From the NCBI GenBank assembly GCA_003240795.1, contig QFNK01000146.1, positions 1 to 5,334 of the forward strand: a stretch of DNA of 5,334 nt, in the 5' to 3' direction. Each line of letters begins with the position of its first letter. Within the stretch, counting starts at the first letter, position 1. Made by a program: the position numbers and the translations under genes. A model generated the notes under the pieces. The model made no database searches. It was not told the origin of the DNA and worked only from the letters and a program-made list of their open reading frames with translations. The DNA is from Micavibrio aeruginosavorus. Its GTDB lineage: Bacteria; Pseudomonadota; Alphaproteobacteria; Micavibrionales; Micavibrionaceae. This document shows positions 4,801-5,334 of this stretch, piece after piece.

Positions 4801-5334
4801 ATGAAGCGATTTGCCGCGCCACTTTGGATTTTTTTGCTTTGCCTGTCTGCCTGCGCTCCGGCGGCGAGGGTGCCGCCTGTTTCGAATGAGGAAGCGCTCC
4901 ACGAAATCCGCCTGCAAAAGGAAATCGCGGTGAAGGAGCGGATGGAGCAGTTGAAACGTCTCCACCGCGTCGGCCTTCCTGTGCTGGCGGCGAACGCGCC
5001 TCTATGCGGCTCCAAAATCTGGCCGCATCTGAGCATCATGGTCGAAAGCCTCTCCAACATGCCGGAATCCCTGAAAGACGCCGCACAAATTTATTACGGC
5101 CTGCAAAACCAGCTTACCGTCGGCTACATCGACCCGAAAGGCCCGGCCTCAGGCAAGCTCAACGCGGGTGATCGCATCACAGCCGTGAACGGCATCCCCA
5201 TACGTTCCGGCGCAAAGGGCCGCGCGGATTTTTATGAAGCCTTGTGGAGCCTGCGCAGCGCTTCCGAAAAAACGCTTGTGCTAACCGTGCGCCGCGGCCG
5301 CAAAGGCGCGCCCGAAAAAATCTCCATCACCGCT
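4801..5334 (+). CDS. PDZ-domain lipoprotein, N-terminal part (probable M48 metallopeptidase, cut by the right edge)
   Basis: The frame opens at ATG 4801 and runs 178 codons to the edge without a stop. Residues 1-18 are a lipoprotein signal: basic MKR, a hydrophobic core and the lipobox LSAC with Cys18 as the lipidated residue, so the mature protein is membrane-anchored facing the periplasm. Residues 29-58 are charged and probably helical. VLAANAPLCG (61-70) and the following KDAAQIYYGL (92-101) resemble a conserved N-terminal region I recall from alphaproteobacterial proteins that carry a PDZ domain followed by an M48 (HExxH) peptidase. Residues 105-178 form a PDZ domain: VGYIDPKGPASGKLNAGDRITAVNGIPI is the typical ligand-loop and GD.I..VNG pattern, followed by the FYEAL helix and the final strands. 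No protease motif is inside the window, so peptidase function rests on family resemblance. A GAAAG at 4792-4796 is a modest ribosome binding site. The gene is divergent from dapD. Confidence 0.8.
   Translation, partial: MKRFAAPLWIFLLCLSACAPAARVPPVSNEEALHEIRLQKEIAVKERMEQLKRLHRVGLPVLAANAPLCGSKIWPHLSIMVESLSNMPESLKDAAQIYYGLQNQLTVGYIDPKGPASGKLNAGDRITAVNGIPIRSGAKGRADFYEALWSLRSASEKTLVLTVRRGRKGAPEKISITA

Noticed and set aside
4767..5060. Minus-strand open frame opposite the lipoprotein start
   Set aside because: Arg/Ser-rich shadow composition, and the plus strand has a clear lipobox and PDZ domain.

Overview
The window looks like a chromosomal housekeeping segment of an alphaproteobacterium. It has moderately high GC, the TruA, DapE and DapD proteins read as alphaproteobacterial versions, and dapD, dapE and truA are close neighbours, as in many members of that class. 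I cannot place it to genus. No mobile element, tRNA, rRNA or CRISPR array is visible.

Layout, left to right. (1) Positions 1-369, minus strand: the 5' part of an unrecognised gene that runs off the left edge. (2) 370-411: a 42-bp divergent promoter region with a TTGACA-17-CATAAG promoter for the left gene, which would put its start codon at +1, and a perfect 12-bp palindrome. (3) 412-1158, plus strand: truA, tRNA pseudouridine synthase. (4) 1159-1343: a convergent gap with a strong intrinsic terminator acting on the minus strand and a cluster of interlocking CATG inverted repeats. (5) 1344-2489, minus: dapE. (6) 2511-3716, minus: a 401-residue protein with the metal and catalytic signature of the RelA/SpoT-type HD hydrolase fold and no visible synthetase domain. 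(7) 3717-3817: a spacer with a hairpin that covers the ribosome binding site of gene 6, plus other inverted repeats. (8) 3818-4681, minus: dapD. (9) 4682-4800: a divergent gap. (10) 4801-5334, plus: a lipoprotein with a PDZ domain, cut by the right edge and probably the front of a PDZ plus M48 metallopeptidase.

The central minus-strand block reads dapD, HD-domain gene, dapE, terminator, and probably forms one transcription unit. DapD and DapE are the succinylation and desuccinylation steps of meso-diaminopimelate/lysine synthesis, which feeds peptidoglycan and protein. The most interesting point is the divergent alarmone-hydrolase-like gene between them. Its translation may be controlled by a hairpin, and a weak internal promoter would bypass that hairpin. 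This suggests, but does not show, a link between nucleotide alarmone or HD-phosphohydrolase chemistry and diaminopimelate supply.
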